A DNA stretch of 64,000 bases from Auricularia sp. M13 (lineage: Eukaryota > Basidiomycota > Agaricomycetes > Auriculariales > Auriculariaceae). Below, piece by piece: positions 1 through 11,767 of this stretch. Location: NCBI GenBank assembly GCA_037042915.1, contig CM073193.1:5084001-5148000 (forward strand). The letters are read 5' to 3'. Both the position numbers and the translations under genes were made by a program. The notes beneath the pieces are model-generated. The model was given only the letters and a program-made list of their open reading frames with translations, was not told where the DNA came from and did no database searches. Each line of letters begins with the position of its first letter. Within the stretch, counting starts at the first letter, position 1.

Positions 1-416
1 ACGCGTGATCTAACACATTTTGGACGCCAGGAAGTCCAAGTTGTTCGCCACTCGCAACTTGAATACCATTCTGGATTCTAACCCATGCCGAGCAAGCTCG
101 CGCCCCCACGCAAACCACGACTGCGCGCAGCAGCGAGGCTGATGGCGAGGCAACTGAGCAGGAAGCCAGAAAACCTGCGTAAAGAGTGAGGACGACGGGG
201 TACGTAGCGTTTCGAGGAAGTCGGTCGCGAACCTGAAGAACGCCGTGCGCGAGATGGACCGCTCCTCCATCGCACTGCGCGACGACGCGAAGATGGACCT
301 GAGCACGGCGGGCGTCACTGGGATGCGGCTGCGCGCGGTCGGCGTCGAGTCTGAGGACGAGCTGGTAGAGGATGGCATGGCATCGAGAGCGGTGCCGGTG
401 TTTGCTCCTGTTTGGA
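1..416 (+). other. unassigned, possible coding fragment
   Basis: No recognisable gene. On the + strand a frame is open from about 190 into the gap. It contains a charged stretch (NLKNAVREMDRSS, then an acidic ESEDELVED) that looks more protein-like than its surroundings. It could be an exon of the gene upstream of APN1 or an upstream part of APN1. I see no family match. The minus strand is also open here, as expected in GC-rich DNA. Confidence 0.2.
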
Positions 417-516
417 NNNNNNNNNNNNNNNNNNNNNNNNNNNNNNNNNNNNNNNNNNNNNNNNNNNNNNNNNNNNNNNNNNNNNNNNNNNNNNNNNNNN
501 NNNNNNNNNNNNNNNN
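417..516. other. assembly gap (100 N)
   Basis: A run of exactly 100 N, the usual filler for a scaffold gap of unknown size. It hides the start of APN1 and whatever separates it from the sequence at 1-416. Confidence 0.99.
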
Positions 517-3137
517 AAAGCGAAACGCGCGGCGCCAGCGAAGCCGCGCGGCAAAAAGGCTGCCGGTGCAGACGACGACGCGCCGACGCCAGCCAAGCGC
601 GGGCGGAAGGCCAAGGCGAAGGAGGAGGATGCGCCGCTGCCGGTGCGCGTGCAGAGCGCGTGGCGCGTCGGCGCGCACGTCAGCGCCGCCGGCGGGGTCG
701 AGAATGCCGTCCTGAACGCCGCTAAGATCGGGTGCGTCTCTCCTTCCCCACCTTCCCCGCGTCCTGCTCCGCCCTTGCTTTGCTGACGCCCGCCCACCAG
801 CGCCGGCGCCTTCGCCCTCTTCCTCAAATCGCAGCGCAAATGGGTCTCGCCGCCGCTCAAGCCCGCCAACATCGCGGCCTTCAAAGCGGCCATGCAGACG
901 CACGGGTACGAGCCGCAGGACGTGCTCCCGCACGGCAGCTACCTGCTCAACCTCGGCAACCCGGACGCCGCGAAGCGCGAGCAGAGCTACGAGTGTTTCT
1001 TGGACGACTTGAAGCGCTGCGAGCAGCTCAGGCTGATGCTCTACAACTTCCAGTGAGTGCCGCGGCGCTCGCTGCTGTCCTCCGCCTATGCAGCTGCGCC
1101 ATCGTTCCTCGTAGCGCTCGGCTAACGCCTCGCCAGCCCAGGCTCGACGGTGGGCGCGTGCACCATCGCCGAATCGTGCGCGACCATCGCGGCGTCCCTC
1201 AACCGCGCGCACAAGGCGACGGCGCGCGTGGTGACCGTGCTGGAGAACATGGCGGGCCAGGGCAACGTCGTCGGCTCGCGCTTCGAGGACCTGTGCGACA
1301 TCATCGCCGGCGTCGAGGATAAGCGCCGTGTGGGTGTGCTTGGATACTTGTGAGTTTGCCGTCGCCTTTGTCTGTCTGTTTCTTCACTTGTTTCGTTGTC
1401 GGCTCACGCCGGCTGCTGCGTTCCCCGATTCTTTGCTGCTTATGCTTTCTTCGTTCGCTGACGCTGACGCTCGCGCAGGCCACATGTTCGCCGCGGGGTA
1501 CGACATCCGGACCAAAGAGGCGTACAGTACGTCTTTCTTCCCTCTCCTCTCTCCTTCTCGCACGACGTCTGGCGCTGCCGGCACCGCATCCTCGCGCCGC
1601 GGGCCCCATCCTCGCATCCCGCTGTCGGCGCGCACAACATCGCGCTCGCAGCGCCCAAGTCCTCGCGCCACGCGCACCCACATCCTCGCGCCCATCCTCG
1701 CTCAGTCGTCGACCTACCTTCACGCGCCAAGGCACCCAAAGCTGACGCCGCGCCCATTCTCGCAGGAAGACGATGGCCGAGTTCGACGCGGTCGTCGGGC
1801 GGGAGTACCTGCGCGGGATGCACCTGAACGACTCGAAGGGCGCGCTGGGGTGCAGAAGGACCGGCATGAGAATCTTGGGGTGTGCGTTGATTTCTTTCGT
1901 TCACCATTTTGTTCTTTGTGCTTGGTTTTCTTCATGTCGCTGTTTCGTGCGCTGCGCTCGCTGTCTCGCTATGCTCGGCCGGCACGCAACGCTCGTTGGC
2001 ATATGCGCACCGGTTCTGTGCATGCTGCCGTAGCAGAATGCGCGCGTGGGCGGCGCTAGCCCGCGAGTGTTCCCGCGCATGTGCTTCGGGTCGCCGTCGC
2101 CTCGTCGCCTCGTCGCCGGGCGTTGCTTCTGAAGGAAGCGAGCCGCTGGCCGGCGCGCGTTTGACATTGCGCGAGGTCCGCACATGCGCGCAATTGGACA
2201 CTGGACAGCACTCGTACTCAGCCTTGCCCATGCCCATCGTGTCCACACCGCACGTCGTCGTCCACAACCCGTCCCAGCCGCCAGCGCATCTCTTTCGCTT
2301 CGCGCTCGCGCTGCGCAATTGTAGCGTCTTGCCCCATCATCCGTCGTCCTTCCCACGACGCGCTCTACTCCGTCTCCAAGCCGCTTCGCCGCTTCACGCG
2401 ACCGTCCCGATTCTCATCGTGCTGCTTGCTGCTTCCCGCACCGTATCGTCTTGCTAAAATGCGCTGTTGCTGACACCTGCTGCAGCGGCCAACTGGGCCT
2501 GGCGCCGTTCGCGCACATCGTGCGCGACGCGCGCGCGCGCGGCGTGCCGCTCGTGCTCGAGACGCCGAACGAGGACGACCCGGGCGTGTGGGCCGTCGAG
2601 GTCGGCGTGCTGCATGCGCTCGTTGGGGATGCCGAAGCGGGTGGTGCGGATGGTGTGAAAGTCGGTGCGGGTGGTGAGTGCAAAGGGTTTGCGTTCGTTT
2701 GTCGGCTGGGAGCTGATGAGCGTGGTGCAGAGGGTGTGAGTGTTAGGGAGACGGTGGGGAAAGTCAGCGCGGCGGTCGGGTTTGAGGCGGCGGGCGTGAC
2801 GGTGCCCGCTGAAGCCGCATCGTCGACTGGTGCCGCGCCAGCGACCGCGGAGCTGCAGCAGACGGCGCCCGCGGACGGCGTCGCGGCCATCGCACCTCTC
2901 CCAGCGGACGGCATCGCCCCTCTTCCATCCACGCAGCTGGAGCTCACGCCCGCACGCGCCGCCGAGCTGGTGCAGCGCGTGAAAGACGCCGTGGCGAAGG
3001 CGTCCGCGGGGAAGAAGAAGCCCGCCGCGAAGAAAGTGCCTGCGAAGCGCGGGCGGGGGAGGAAGAAGGCTGAGAGTGACGAAGATGAGGAGGAGGATGG
3101 GGATGGGGAGGGGCATGAGCATGGGGATGATGATTAG
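517..3137 (+). CDS. APN1: AP endonuclease 1 (endonuclease IV family), 5' end in gap
   Basis: Cleaves the phosphodiester bond 5' of abasic sites in base-excision repair, in nucleus and mitochondria. Likely exons are 517-731, 801-1052, 1137-1349, 1479-1526 (or 1530), 1766-1881 and 2486-3137, with a possible in-frame 57-nt intron at 2674-2730. All the metal ligands of the family can be seen: the His of LPHGSYLLN, the His of NFHPGS, Glu in LENMAGQG, Asp and His in CLDTCH, His in GMHLNDSKG, Asp and His in KDRHENLG, and Glu in LVLETP. A Lys/Arg-rich segment lies before the barrel. The C-terminal extension ends in a basic then acidic nuclear-type tail. The frame is off by about 2 nt just before CLDTC (near 1337) and by 1 nt just before KDRHENLG (near 1855). 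The canonical donor at 1527 also leaves the phase one base out, while a GT at 1531 fixes it. Intron 1882-2485 is unusually long (604 nt). Family certain; integrity uncertain. Confidence 0.88.
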
Positions 3138-3893
3138 GTTAGGACGGACAGATCGTGGCGGAGGCGCCAACGTCTAGTATCTACCTATGGTGCGCTTTGC
3201 ATTGCGATCGCGTCGTTGAACTGTTGTGCTGATGCGCGCTCAGTACAGTACAGAGAACGTCTTGCTTGTGATATGCTATCGAGTGCTTTTCTTGCTCTGC
3301 TCGGAGGTCACGCTCGCAGTCAGTCTATTGGACACTCGACGTTGAACAGCTCCGTTCTTGTCACGCACGGGCGACATGGTCTGAATGCTCTGCCGTCTCT
3401 TATCGCACGCCGTCCTCGCCCAATTTCTCCGCTGCGGATGACCAAGTAAGTACCCAGGTCGTTGAGGTCGGGCTTGTTCCCCCACACCCGAAGCGCGCCT
3501 CTGATTCACACCGCTCGACGCCGTGCACGTGGAATCCTGGGCTGTGCCTGTATCTGGGTTGCGCCGCGCCGCTCCTTGGCGGCGTATGAGTTGCCTCACC
3601 TAGGATTCGACACGCTTGCTGAACTCGTGTTCGGCTTCTTGGCCGTGTCTCAGCCCTTGGGAACGTTTTGCCACATCCCATATAGAGTAAATGAAAATGC
3701 GTGCTTGAACGAGGCCGATTATCACCACTGAGACAACGCAGATGATCGATGAAGAACGCAACCCTCAGTGAGCTACAGTATTTAATTCTTTCGACCCAAA
3801 TTTTCCATCTCCCATTATTCAGTGAGCTAAACTAACGGGCCTGATGTTTTAGTTGGTTCGACACTGAAGATGCGCGATGCGCGAATGGTTCTG
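3138..3893. other. intergenic, nothing recognised
   Basis: Sequence between the APN1 stop and the 3' end of the minus-strand DUF6534 gene. The two genes converge, so it should hold both 3' UTRs. The open frames are short and show no family motif. Confidence 0.5.
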
Positions 3894-5234
3894 TCATACT
3901 GGCCCGGGCATACTGAGCGCGTCGCCGGCGCCCTGCAGCACGCTGGCGGTGCGACACTGGCACCCGCCGAGGCGGAATGCCACCGCGGTGACGGCGCGTC
4001 GGGTGTGTTCGCGTTCGTTGATGGAGGCGAGCAGCGAGTTTGTGTATAGCTTGGAGGTGACTGTGAATGGCACGAGGAAGGCGTCTGCCAGGGGATATTC
4101 ATGCGTGTGAGCTGACGGAGATTCTGACCATTGGCGCTACGTACAATTATGGAATCCGAGGTACTGTCGTTGCACATGTCGATCAGGAGAGTCTTCATTA
4201 GTGCGCGTGTAAACCGGGATGATGCATTACTTACGATTATGCACTCCATGAGCGAGACTATGCTCGTCGAGAGACCCGATCCTTCTCGTCTATCAGCAAC
4301 CAGCCCGGAGAAATATGCGGAAATAGAATGCCACCTATTGTGAGGGCGACAAGCCCGTCCACAAGCCGATCTGAAAGACTGAAACCCGTGCGGAGGCGTA
4401 TGAGAGCGGCGCAGACCGCCGTGGCGATTGCGACGTCCGCGGCAGTACCCACGGCGAGCAGGGTGGTCAACTCCCAGCGGTATATGGCTAACCGGTCGAC
4501 AGCCCAGCGTCCGGTGCGAATTATGGTTGTCGATGTTGCGATGTTGAATGCGAGGCGCGAAAGGGTGAGCACGAAGCAGAGTGCAGTGACGGACGCGCTC
4601 GACGTCAGATGGTAAACGCGTGCGCAGTAGTATGCCTGCCTCAGAGACGTCATTGATCAATTGGTATGAGATGCCGTGCGTGCGTGATCGATCTCACCTG
4701 CACCACGAATGCGATGATGCCTGTCAGCAGTACTGAAAGTTGTATAGACCAGGTCAGGGCCTCCAGAGCTCCGGGTTTACCGTCAAATGCGAGCAATGTG
4801 TACGTGTAACTTGGTGCAGCAAAAGCCCCGAGTGAAAGGCGTCGGCGCAGCTTGCGGTCGAAAGCACGGTCAGTGCTGCGAGTCATTGCGTTGAATGACG
4901 AACGAACGAACAATACGGCGCAAACCTAAATAGCAGTGTTCAATTCAACACTCAGCAGAGAACTCATGACTTTACCAGGAATTTCATCCGTGAAGTATCA
5001 TCCTTGAAATTGCGGAAATACTGAGATACGCTGGATGAACAGGGAGTGCAAGGCGTGCTGCAGGGAATTCGCACGTTCCAAACCTGCAACACCGCAATCC
5101 CCGTGAACCTTGACACAAGTTTGTCACTTTAGCAGTGAAGTCTGGATGGTGGCAACGTACAACATCGAAAGAGCCATGCCGATTTCGATCATCCCGACGG
5201 TCAGCGGCGTCGCAGTAGAGTCTATAGAGTCCAT
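3894..5234 (-). CDS. DUF6534 seven-helix membrane protein A (one frame break)
   Basis: Basidiomycete DUF6534 family: multi-pass membrane proteins of unknown function. The gene reads in nine exons on the minus strand: 5161-5234, 5075-5108, 4976-5020, 4912-4925, 4698-4850, 4335-4635, 4235-4281, 4141-4192 and 3894-4084. Family landmarks in order are GMIEIGMALSML, TGIAVLQVWN, YFRNF, a helix ending IIAFVVQ, AYYCARVYHL, the SDRLVDGLV motif before the sixth helix, and KLYTNSLLASIN before a short cytoplasmic tail. Exons 2, 3, 4 and 7 have exactly the lengths (34, 45, 14, 47 nt) of the two other copies in this window. Summed exon length is 911 nt, one short of a multiple of three. The break falls near 4810, between LLLHQ and YTYTLL. 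It is either a decayed gene of about 303 codons or a one-base sequence error. Confidence 0.8.
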
Positions 5235-6282
5235 GATTCTGATGGTGACCGGGGCGCGACGCACTGCGATCTCCGTGGTGAAACCTATATAGAGGATGCA
5301 CCGCGCTTAGATATGTATGTCGTCGGGCCTGTGTGGCCGCCATGTCGGACGCGAGAACTGCAAACACCGACATCGGCGCTGCAGCAAATATGATATCGAC
5401 TTCAGAATGACAGACCAGAGCTGGAAGGTTGATGTTTTGTATTTTAAGGCAGCCCGTGACTCCATGCAAAGATATAAACCAGGCGCATCGCCGGCGGGCA
5501 GGTGGCTGACCGAGCGCCCAAATCGCCGCAGAGCCCGAGAGTCGGCAAGAGACCGTCGACTATATGCATGAAGCCAAATGAAGAGGCGCAACAGCCAGCT
5601 AAGGGTATCACCACAGCCTCGGTCAGGAAAGCATGCCAGCAAGTGAAAATCGCGTCGCTCGAGGAACACATGGCACCACAGTCACTGCTCGAACAGCAGG
5701 GTAATAGACCAAGTATATTTGACGTGCATCCATTGCAAGATACTGTAATGAGGCCGCGTGAGTTCTTGGCGTAGGAAAAGGCTTTTCTCTGCGTGGGCCG
5801 GTCAAGCAGCCGTCGAGGCGTGCTCTGTGCAATAAACGCAGTAACAATGACAGCTTGGACGTTCGTGCAACCCGCAGAGCGGTCGTAGACCTCAAGAAGC
5901 GCATTGAATTGACAACGTCGAGTCGATTCCAGCAGTGGGCAAGCGCCAAGAACGGATACCGGCTATCACCGGTTGTTCGCCTCGTCAAAAATTGCTGATT
6001 CGCCTTCCGGAGGACAAGATTCGGGGTCGACTGCACACTGTGACTGCTATTCGACAGAGCTACTCCTACGTGTAGTGTTGATGGTTCCTGGCGCGCAACG
6101 GCAATGTTCCTCGGGCCGTTCCATGCCCAGTTCCCCAGTGCGACCGACCCGATTTGCGTTCAATTGGAGGCTGCAAGTCTAACGCCGTTATATTTGGGAA
6201 CCTGGCTGGTTTCCCGCCTATCGCCTCCGACGGCCCATATTAACAAGACATGCCGGGCCATATGGATCCTCGCTCGCCCACA
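5235..6282. other. divergent intergenic region, nothing recognised
   Basis: Shared upstream region of the minus-strand DUF6534 gene and the plus-strand NMT1-like gene. Minus-strand frames at 5307-5671 are open and partly hydrophobic, but they lack any motif and contain no convincing splice structure. Promoters of both flanking genes should lie here. Confidence 0.4.
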
Positions 6283-7568
6283 ATGCGTTCAAGTTCCATT
6301 CTCCTCGCCACCATCCACACCGTTGCAGGCGTACACGCCACTCTTGATTCCTTCGTCCTCGGAAGTTTCACACCCACGGCAACATTTGTTCTGGCGCAGC
6401 AACTAGGATTATTCGAAGCTCAAGGCCTCAACGTGACGCTGGCCCCTGCATGTCGATTTACTCCCATAATATATGACAAGGACTGACCTGCACGCATAAA
6501 GATTCCAAACTCGACTTTTGGTTATGCTAGGCTGCTCGACGGCACGTTCGACATGCTCACAGGGACGATTGATAACGCCGTCAACATGCGGTTCAACTCC
6601 AACCAGGACCTAGTTGTCGCCGGGCAGCTTGACCAGGGCCCCGATATCGTGTTGGCCAGCGTCCCGGGCATAAACAGTGTTCTAGACCTGCGCGGAAAGC
6701 CTATTATGGTCGATTCGCCAGTTTCGGGATATGTGTACGCTATTTTCGGCCATCCGACGCCGCTGCGACTGTCCTCACACTGTGTGATGCTAGATTCTTG
6801 CTGCAAGAGATACTAGCACTGCATGGTCTCCCTCCGAGTGATTACACATTCCAGGTTCGCGTCGTGCTCCCGCAAAATGCGGTGCACTGACACTCACCAC
6901 TCGCAGGTTGTAGGCGCCACCAAAACCCGGTTCCAGTTGCTGGCAAATGGGACCCTTCCGGACGGCACACCGGTGTTTGGCACTATTCTTACCTATCCAC
7001 TCAGTGCGTCGTCTGAGGTCCACTCGTCCCTCGTTTCGCTCAGTCTCACACAACGATCTGCTTGACAGCCGAGTTCGCGACGCACCTGGGGCGGCCGCTG
7101 CCCATTCTGGCGCGAGCATCTGACTTTGTCAACCCTTTCTCGTCTACCGCACTCACCGTCACCTCCTCCGCGTTCGAGAACCTGACGCCGTCGTCGCCTC
7201 ACGCGCGCGCAATCGCGGCGCTGCTTGCGGCCAACGCATTTCTCACGAACAGTACAAATGCGGTATGCAGTCGCGCAGCTATAGCGGCGGATCTCGGCAT
7301 TCCGCCCGACTCAGACCTCGCGCAAGCCGAGTTGGACGCGGCGACAGACCCGCAGACGGGCGAAACAGCGCAAGTCGACTTCGAGGTCAATCAACTCGCG
7401 CTCTTCAATGTCATCAATGTCCGGGCACTGCAACGAGGCTTTTCCGGTGCAGGGGATCGATTTGACTTTGTTGACGCCGTCACACCTGGGCCTGGCAAGC
7501 TGATTGACTATCGGCTGCGCGATCTAGCCAAGACGCTGCTCACCAGCGCTCCAATGCTCGTTTGTTGA
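6283..7568 (+). CDS. secreted NMT1/THI5-type substrate-binding-like protein
   Basis: Resembles the periplasmic-binding fold of NMT1/THI5 and SsuA proteins. In fungi, secreted members of this type are of unknown function and probably bind a small ligand. The start at 6283 gives an N-terminal signal peptide (MRSSSILLATIHTVAGVHA). Exons are 6283 to about 6451, 6502-6734, 6794-6854, 6907-7003 and 7069-7568; the first junction is the least certain. Visible landmarks are LGLFEAQGLNVT near the start, the diagnostic GTIDNAVNMRFN, DLRGKPIMVDSP, LPPSDYTF, VVGATKTRFQLL and a long helical C-terminal part. The last three junctions restore the frame exactly. The gene lies between two DUF6534 genes but shares no obvious pathway with them. 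No break seen. It could instead be called an ABC-type substrate-binding homologue without a transporter partner. Confidence 0.8.
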
Positions 7569-8825
7569 GTGTCGATTAAGTTGGCGCGTCTCAACGGCGC
7601 GTCTCCGCAGCGGCTACCATTTGTTTCATTATATAAACTCACCTGTGTTATCAGTCGATCCCTCATTTGTTTGCCACTTGTGGCACTGTATAGTTTATTT
7701 CGATTTCAAACGCCCCCGGACTGGTCGGAGTTAAAACTTGCGACTCGCCTTTCTGCCGACCGGTTCACCGAACCCGAAGTCTGGGGCGCTCGCCTCGTAC
7801 TTGTAGTGTATAGCCCTCAAAACGGGTTGCGTGTCTGTGCGCCTGTCGATGCGCGGCCCATTTCACACATTCTGCGCATTGGGCTGTCTGATTGCGACTC
7901 GCATTGCATTTGCTGACGGCTCCTCAGTGCTGTGGGCCAATACACACGCCACGCGTGCGTATCTAGGAGCCTAGACGTCTGGACTCAACCGCTGGCGTCG
8001 TTACGACCTTGCCCCTCGTCCACAGCCCGATGTGTTCGCAGTTCCTTGGCCCACCTACCCTTCTTGACTCTGCTTCAACGATAACACAGCATATGGATTC
8101 CCGGGCTGCAGATGACTCTTTCTTCCGACACCAGGAACTGCCATCTGGCGCCTTTCTGGCCACAGCAGACTCACTGCAGCTCACATCCGCAGTCGTGTGA
8201 ACCCGACACCCACTGCAACGGCTCCCAGCTTTTCCATCCATAATCCATCCATAATTTGTGGCTTCTAAACCTCCTTTTACCCGCCTAAAGCATCGGAAAT
8301 ATGCTCTTTGACTACGTCGCCCTCTCTGAAGTCGAAGAACTGAGGCGTTCCTACATTTAGGGCGACTTGGCGTTGATCTTACCTTGCAGTGGTCATCGGG
8401 AATTCAGCCGTCCCCGCTTTTGAAGCATGGCGGAGCCGGTGGACCTGGGCACTGCGGATCTCTGCCCTTCGCCTTGATCGAGCGATCGATCTTGGACTGG
8501 ACGCCCTGCATCCGTGGTATTGCTGCGGGGGCGCAAAGTGTCATTGACTCATCCCTGTCTGTGCGATGCATCCCAACGACGTCCAAGGGCAGAAATGCGC
8601 GCCGGTCATCATTCGCGACCTCAGGAAAGCTGAACTAAACACATTGCCTCGGGGTGGAGCACTGTCAATGTCAACTTTTCGACACAATCTTCTCCGCCCT
8701 CGCAGCCGCAGCCAATGGCGATGATCTCGTGCAACATTAATCCGGAACGCTATCCAGTGTATAAAGGTTCGGGATACCCATAACCCTTGAACCTGATCTC
8801 GCATTGCAGACCCCAAGGACGCATT
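7569..8825. other. intergenic, nothing recognised
   Basis: About 1.26 kb between two same-strand genes. Short open frames at 7569-7916, 8009-8200 and 8384-8638 show no domain or convincing splice pattern. The 3' part should contain the promoter of the DUF6534 gene starting at 8826. Confidence 0.4.
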
Positions 8826-10086
8826 ATGGGTCTCGAGTTAACCATTGGAGCGATAGAGATCGGTCTCGGCTTTGCTCTATTGTACGTCTCGATGTTCCTC
8901 TTCAAGTTTACGCGTCTCACTCCAAGTTCCAGCCTAACTGGAATAATGACCATGCAAACCTTCAACGTAGGTAGAGTTCACCCTCTCTGTGCCACGACAG
9001 GCTTTCACATTGCGCAGTATTTCCGTAATTACGAAACGGATTCGCTTTATATTCGCTTGCTGGTGAGTCATACTTGGCCTCCTCGCGTAGCTCGAATGAC
9101 GATTGAGATGCAGGTAGCGACTATTGGGTGCGCCGACATTTTGTCACCGTGCGCCTCATCGGCTGACGCGGCTGCGTCCACATCGCCAGGCTCGCGGAGA
9201 TCTGCCACACGGCGCTACTTTCGCATGCCATATACTATTACACCATCACCTCCGATGGCTCTCCGGCACGGCGTGGGGCTATAATTCGCACAATGCAGGC
9301 ATCGATGGCGTTCATAGGACCGATCCAATTCGCTGTGCGAGTGCGTACTTCCAATTGCATCACGCATCAACTTGTTCTTCAACTGACTAACGCAATCCGG
9401 TGCAGACATGGTTCTGCTTCGTCCGCATCCACAGGCTGACCGGGCGCCTTCTCCTCAGCGCTGTCTGCTGGATTCCAGCGGTAGCCGCCCTCACTCTGGC
9501 CATGTGCACAGTCATAACGAGCGCGAAGGCGCCGGTGTGGGAAGTGGCTGCGACAGCTACGTTTCGCGGACTCGCGATCTCGATGTTCTGCATGAACGCA
9601 GCAGCGGATATGCTGATTGCAGGCGTAACATGTTGGAACATGTGTCGCATGCGCTCGGGACTCGCGTCCGGGGACAAACTTGTCGACAGGCTTGTGCGCG
9701 GCATGCTGTGTGCGTTTCCGCCAGGATGTCTGGAATACCAGTGCCTGCAGCTGACATCTTTCTCGCATAGGTTCCGGACTTCTCACGAGCGTCGGCTCGA
9801 TCGCTGAGGCAGTGACGGTGCGTCACTGGTAGCTTTGCTTCACATCGTATACAGTACGCTGACAGTACTGTGCCCAGTACCTCACATGGCATAACTGTGC
9901 GTACGCCATATTCCCGTTATTTTGCAAATCTGCTGAAACGGATGCCCAGTCGTATTCCTAGCGTTCTGCGTCGTGGTGGCCAAACTCTTCAGCATTTCGT
10001 TACTTGCATCCTTGAACGACCGCCAGAAGCTGCGACAAAGCCTCGAAGGAGCCCATACGCTTAACTGGGATAAAGACCACGTGTAA
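8826..10086 (+). CDS. DUF6534 seven-helix membrane protein B
   Basis: Intact member of the basidiomycete DUF6534 family, of unknown function. Nine exons join without a frame break to 272 residues: 8826-8881, 8933-8966, 9018-9062, 9114-9127, 9190-9340, 9406-9709, 9771-9817, 9866-9896 and 9950-10086. Landmarks are IGAIEIGLGFALL, TGIMTMQTFN, YFRNYETDS, LAEICHTALLSHAIYYYT, FAVRTWFCFVRIHRLTGR, SGDKLVDRLV, SGLLTSVGSIAEAVT and KLFSISLLASLNDR. About seven hydrophobic segments are present. The final exon encodes a short hydrophilic tail. The first and third exons are read as in the two paralogues, which supports the start at 8826. It lies downstream of the NMT1-like gene on the same strand and about 3.6 kb from its minus-strand paralogue A. 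Confidence 0.88.
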
Positions 10087-10144
10087 TGGTAGGGCTTGCG
10101 ATCGAGCGCGGATGAATGTAGAATTGTAAGCTATGAGTTATAAC

Positions 10145-10746
10145 AATATTGTTATTAAGAGACATATAATCATATTCACCGTCCTCGCAACCCACTCAAG
10201 GCCCGAGTATGCTTCCATTTGCCAGAGGTTGTCCCTAATCAGGCTATACGGCGAGACGGAACCGTACGGCAGGCCGCAGGATGCGACCGTGGCAGAATCG
10301 TGATACATAACAACGAAATATTCCGTCTGGGCGTGCAACGATGGCCGTTGTCGACCGCGACGCATTCCTCTGAGAAGAGGTCCGTCCTCAGCCTGCGGTC
10401 TGCCAAAGCAGTCGCACGCCCCTCCCGACCGACCTAGCTCGCGGCCATGCATTCCGTAAAGTCCAGGCGAGAGAGGATCTCATAGAGCAGCTCGTATAAA
10501 AGCTTCAGGATCCATGGTGCGCGAGGACGACGAATCCAAGAGCGCCTGAAGTCCGCACACGCTGCGTAGATGACGGCAAACGCAGCAAACGAAAAGTAGG
10601 CGATATGCAGCGAGCTGGAACTCCATTGAGTACGTTCAAATCGTCGCCAAGTACAGCATTTGCATTGTAAGTAATTGCGGGCAGCCTCGCAGGATGGCAA
10701 ACACGCATGCGTGCACCGCGGCGCGGTGGTTTGCGATCAGAATCAT
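10145..10746 (-). pseudogene. F-box family I relic (N-terminal half)
   Basis: Degenerate copy of the F-box gene at 18250-19908. Reading on the minus strand, it begins with MILIANHRAAVHACVFAILRG (family: MILAPNHRDALHANVLGILRG), continues through an F-box-like ILKLLYELLYEILSRLDF and ends after NLWQMEAYSGLEW (family: NIWRLESYSG). The pieces lie in different frames and the C-terminal half is absent. The leader just upstream (around 10750) also matches the relic near 50300. Confidence 0.75.
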
Positions 10747-11150
10747 ATTTGTTGTCCCATGTTTGGTCCTCTTTTCGTCCCGTCTTCCGGCTGCTGGCGT
10801 AGACGACCCTCTGAAACTGCGTTGGTGCTGATAGATAGCGGGACTCGGCATTTAACTATAAGAGCCCTCTGCAAAAGGCGCAGTTCAGGCTGTTCAGCCC
10901 TCGAGCTCGCGGCCTCGCATAACTTCGCTCGAAGTCTCGAGCTTCCTCCCGCCAACGCGCTGCTCCGAGTGATGCGCTAAGCACGCTTTTATCTTCTCGG
11001 GGACATGCCCGCGCTCAACATTCTTGGGCTGGTGTACACGGGTATTTTGGTCGATGGTGAGGCGCGAGCTCGGTATGGCTGTTCTTAAACCTCCGCTGGC
11101 GGATCTTGTTCCCAGCTTAAGCGTCTCCCCATACCGACACTCTCAGACAG

Positions 11151-11767
11151 ATGAGCGAACCGGCGTTAGACTCACTTGCAACATCGACCGAAATTCGACC
11201 TAGCGCAGGTACGCCACCTCATTCACAAGTACTTAGCTGTCAATTCGACGTTCATAACCAAGCAAGGATCCTCCCCTTCGGCAGGAAAAGCTCGCACGGT
11301 CGCCTACAATTTGCTTAAATCCGCGATCGCCGGAGCGGCCGTCGCATACACTGCGCCAGCCGTCGCAGCCTGCGCGTGTATGGGCGCGATATTCGTCGTT
11401 GTGAACGGCCTTCACTTCGATCCGGCAGTACGTGTTCATTTCCTCCAGCTCCATTTCACCTGCATTTGCACACATTCACGACTCTGAGCAGACGCTAAAT
11501 GCGGATCGCGAGGCGCGTATAGCTGAGCTGGAAGCGCTGCTGAAAGAACGGGAGGCGCGAATTGCGGAGCGGGAGGAACGTGTAGCCCATCGCGAGGAAC
11601 GCGTGGCAGAGCGAGAGGCGCGGATCGTCGTGGCGGATGGGAACCGTGGGGACTGCGAACGAGCGCAAAGTCACAGCCCTCCCTTCTTTCCGCAGGTCCC
11701 CCATGATGTCCCGGGAAACCTCGCTGCGACGGCGATTAGATGTCCGCAATGCCTGCCCATTTCCTAG
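11151..11767 (+). CDS. IFI6/27-like hydrophobic segment joined to a coiled coil
   Basis: Three exons (11151-11208, 11267-11427, 11492-11767) join in phase to 164 residues. Exon 2 carries a hydrophobic stretch, LLKSAIAGAAVAYTAPAVAA, that aligns with the first half of the IFI-like protein at 12033. Exon 3 replaces the family's second half with about 45 residues of charged heptad-like repeats (REARIAELEALLKEREARIA and variants of EREERVA), a predicted coiled coil. The last 35 codons lie in DNA that is duplicated upstream of the next pseudogene, so the C-terminus may be a recent acquisition. It is plausibly a small membrane protein with a cytoplasmic coiled coil for oligomerisation. Its function is unknown. 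Splice phases are consistent, but expression is unproven. Confidence 0.55.

Noticed and set aside
10-1212. 400-codon minus-strand frame over APN1
   Set aside because: It crosses the N gap and lies opposite to well-supported APN1 exons. It is Arg-rich, as expected for an antisense frame in GC-rich coding DNA.
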